A DNA stretch of 10,483 nucleotides from Kiritimatiellia bacterium. GTDB taxonomy: Bacteria; Verrucomicrobiota; Kiritimatiellia; RFP12; UBA3636. Location: the NCBI GenBank assembly GCA_017413145.1, contig JAFPUX010000492.1, positions 1-10,483 on the forward strand, read 5' to 3'. Below the pieces are notes generated by a model, which ran no database searches, was not told where the DNA came from, and saw only the letters and a list, made by a program, of their open reading frames with translations. Within the stretch, counting starts at the first letter, position 1. Each line of letters begins with the position of its first letter. A program made the position numbers and the translations under genes. Below, piece by piece: positions 8,953 to 10,483 of this stretch.

Positions 8953-10284
8953 ATGCCCCCCTCCCCTCCCAAGCCCGTCCGATACGAGGACCGAGTCGCC
9001 TGGTTCCAGCAGGCCCGGTTCGGACTCTTCATGCACTGGGGGCTCTACTCGATGCCCGCCCAATACGAGTGGATCCGCTCGACGGCGAAGATCCCCGACG
9101 AGGAATACCGCCGCTACGCGGAGCGCTTCGACCCGGACAAGTTCGACCCGCGCGTCTGGGCGCGACTCGCCCGCGAGGCCGGGATGAAGTATTTCGTGAT
9201 CACGACGAAGCACCACGAGGGCTTCTGCCTCTGGGACACGAAGTTCACGAAATTCAAGGTGACGAACACGCCCGCGAAGCGCGACCTGCTGCGTCCGGTC
9301 GTCGACGCCTTCCGCGCCGAGGGGCTCCGCGTCGGACTCTACTATTCGCTCCAGGACTGGGACCACCCGCAGTATCCGATCGACGTCTTCCATCCGCTGC
9401 GCGACCGCGAGGACGCGGCCGAGCTGAACAAGAAGCGCGACATCCGCAAATACGCGGCGTTCATGCGCGACCAGGTGACGGAGCTGCTGACGAACTACGG
9501 CCCGATCGACATCCTCTGGTTCGACTTCTCCTACCCCGGCCGCTCCTACAAGGGCTTCCCCGGCAAGGGGCGCGACGCATGGGAGAGCCGCAAGCTGCTC
9601 GACCTCGTTCACGAGCTCTCGCCCGACACGCTCGTGAACGACCGCCTCGACCTGCCGGGCGAGGGCGACTTCATGACCGTCGAGCAGAAGCAGCTCGACG
9701 AGCCGCCGCGCGGCGGCCCGCAGGCAATCTCTTCGAGTTGCCTCGCGCGCTGCTGGGAGAACTGCCACACGTTCTCCGGCGCGTGGAGCTACAACCGCGA
9801 CGAGTCGTCGTGGAAATCGCAGAAGCTCTGCCTGCAAATGCTCATCCAGGCCGTCGCGCGCGGCGGCAACTACATCCTCAACGTCGGCCCGACCTCGCGC
9901 GGCGAGTTCGACCCTCGCGCGACCGACCGGCTCCGCGTCTACGCGGACTGGATGAATTACAACGCCCGCTCCATCCACGGCTGCGGTGCCGCGCCCGAGG
10001 CGTTCCCCGAGCCGCACAAGTGCCTCTACACCTACAACGCGAAAACGAACCGGCTCTACCTGCACATCCTGGACTGGCCCTACGTGACGCTCCGCTGCCC
10101 GGCGCTCGGCCGCCACGTCGCCTACGCGCAATTCCTGCACGACGGCTCGGAGGTGCGCTTCAGCGAAAACGGCCCCGGCGAGCAGACCGATCCAACCTCG
10201 CCCCCCGGCGGCCTGACGTTCTACCTGCCCGACGTCCAACCCGGGAACATCCTCGTCCCGACGATCGAAATCTTCCTGAAATGA
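8953..10284 (+). CDS. GH29 alpha-L-fucosidase, apparently cytoplasmic
   Basis: The 443-residue glycoside hydrolase should release terminal L-fucose. GH29 motifs are in order: WFQQARFGLFMHWGLYS (HWG at 28-30), GMKYFVITTKHHEGFCLWD (H87, H88), GLRVGLYYSLQDWDHPQYP, then GPIDILWFDFSY, where D191 of WFD is the expected nucleophile. WENCHTFSGAWSYN and GGNYILNVGPTSRG follow. The acid/base residue is not assigned with confidence. The catalytic barrel is followed by a short beta-rich tail. No signal peptide is seen at this start or at upstream starts, whereas many GH29 enzymes are exported. It may therefore act on imported fucosyl oligosaccharides, but that is inference. The start at 8953 follows the promoter at 8869-8897; no Shine-Dalgarno is visible. 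The stop overlaps the next start by 4 nt (ATGA). Confidence 0.94.
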   Translation: MPPSPPKPVRYEDRVAWFQQARFGLFMHWGLYSMPAQYEWIRSTAKIPDEEYRRYAERFDPDKFDPRVWARLAREAGMKYFVITTKHHEGFCLWDTKFTKFKVTNTPAKRDLLRPVVDAFRAEGLRVGLYYSLQDWDHPQYPIDVFHPLRDREDAAELNKKRDIRKYAAFMRDQVTELLTNYGPIDILWFDFSYPGRSYKGFPGKGRDAWESRKLLDLVHELSPDTLVNDRLDLPGEGDFMTVEQKQLDEPPRGGPQAISSSCLARCWENCHTFSGAWSYNRDESSWKSQKLCLQMLIQAVARGGNYILNVGPTSRGEFDPRATDRLRVYADWMNYNARSIHGCGAAPEAFPEPHKCLYTYNAKTNRLYLHILDWPYVTLRCPALGRHVAYAQFLHDGSEVRFSENGPGEQTDPTSPPGGLTFYLPDVQPGNILVPTIEIFLK

Positions 10285-10483
10285 ACCTGCCCAAGATACT
10301 CGAAGCGGCCAAGACGAAGCGCATCCTCGTGATCGGCGACGTCATGCTCGACAAATACGTCTGGGGCGACGCGTCGCGCCTGTCGCCCGAGGCGCCCGTG
10401 CCGGTCGTCCGCGTGGACCGCGAGACCGCGGTCGCGGGCGGCGCCGCGAACGTCGCCGTGAACCTCGCCGCGCTCGGCGCGCG
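10281..10483 (+). CDS. rfaE1: RfaE1/HldE-type D-glycero-beta-D-manno-heptose-7-phosphate kinase, N-terminal part
   Basis: Sixty-seven codons are visible before the right edge. The sequence has the PfkB-family start seen in RfaE1/HldE: RILVIGDVMLDKYVWGDASRLSPEAPVPVV at about 14-43 and GGAANVAVNLAALGA at 53-67. The enzyme phosphorylates heptose-7-phosphate on the way to ADP-heptose for the LPS inner core, in the cytoplasm. Whether a fused adenylyltransferase domain follows (HldE) or it is kinase only cannot be seen. The ATG overlaps the fucosidase stop (ATGA) and has no ribosome binding site of its own, so translation is probably coupled. It implies a Gram-negative envelope. Confidence 0.93.
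   Translation, partial: MNLPKILEAAKTKRILVIGDVMLDKYVWGDASRLSPEAPVPVVRVDRETAVAGGAANVAVNLAALGA

Noticed and set aside
8785..10239. A 484-codon open frame on the minus strand
   Set aside because: It is antisense to the GH29 fucosidase and would cross the palindrome and the fucosidase promoter.

Overview
The window looks like chromosomal DNA from a high-GC Gram-negative bacterium, most likely of the PVC superphylum (Verrucomicrobiota or Kiritimatiellota-like). This placement is inference. It rests on the high GC content, a diderm gene set (a lipoprotein, an outer-membrane barrel and an LPS-heptose kinase), a GH29 fucosidase and a RAYT-type HUH transposase with its palindrome. No marker gene here fixes the phylum. 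Coding density is high. Because of the GC content, nearly every gene carries long spurious ORFs on its other frames.

Left part (1-3219). The minus strand carries the first ~695 residues of a large DUF4011 superfamily 1 helicase that runs off the left edge. Next come a tRNA-Arg(UCU) gene with encoded CCA and, 10 nt upstream of the tRNA, a leucine-rich-repeat lipoprotein. A regulatory region at 3092-3219 separates the lipoprotein from a divergent gene. It holds a good minus-strand promoter, an opposed plus-strand promoter and two inverted repeats, one of which frames the -10 box symmetrically.

Centre (3220-6825, plus strand). A secreted, probably outer-membrane beta-barrel protein is followed by a strong hairpin and then valS. 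valS is complete at 907 codons. It is preceded by a second, very GC-rich hairpin, has no visible Shine-Dalgarno sequence, and contains a short in-frame stretch built on a DNA palindrome. Its stop codon interlocks with that of the convergent gene.

Right part (6822-10483). A BASS-family (bile acid:sodium symporter-like) transporter is translationally coupled (TGATG overlap) to an upstream RAYT/Y1 transposase on the minus strand. A GGGG-ACAGA-CCCC palindrome, the likely REP partner of the RAYT, lies just upstream of the transposase. Divergently, a good promoter drives an apparently cytoplasmic GH29 alpha-L-fucosidase. Its stop overlaps by 4 nt the start of an RfaE1/HldE-type heptose-7-phosphate kinase, which the right edge cuts.

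No complete novel multi-gene system is evident. The most interesting items are the DUF4011 helicase next to a tRNA 3' end (possible defence or island context), the RAYT coupled to a transporter with its palindrome, and the two-dyad divergent control region. No gene-free stretch exceeds 200 bases.
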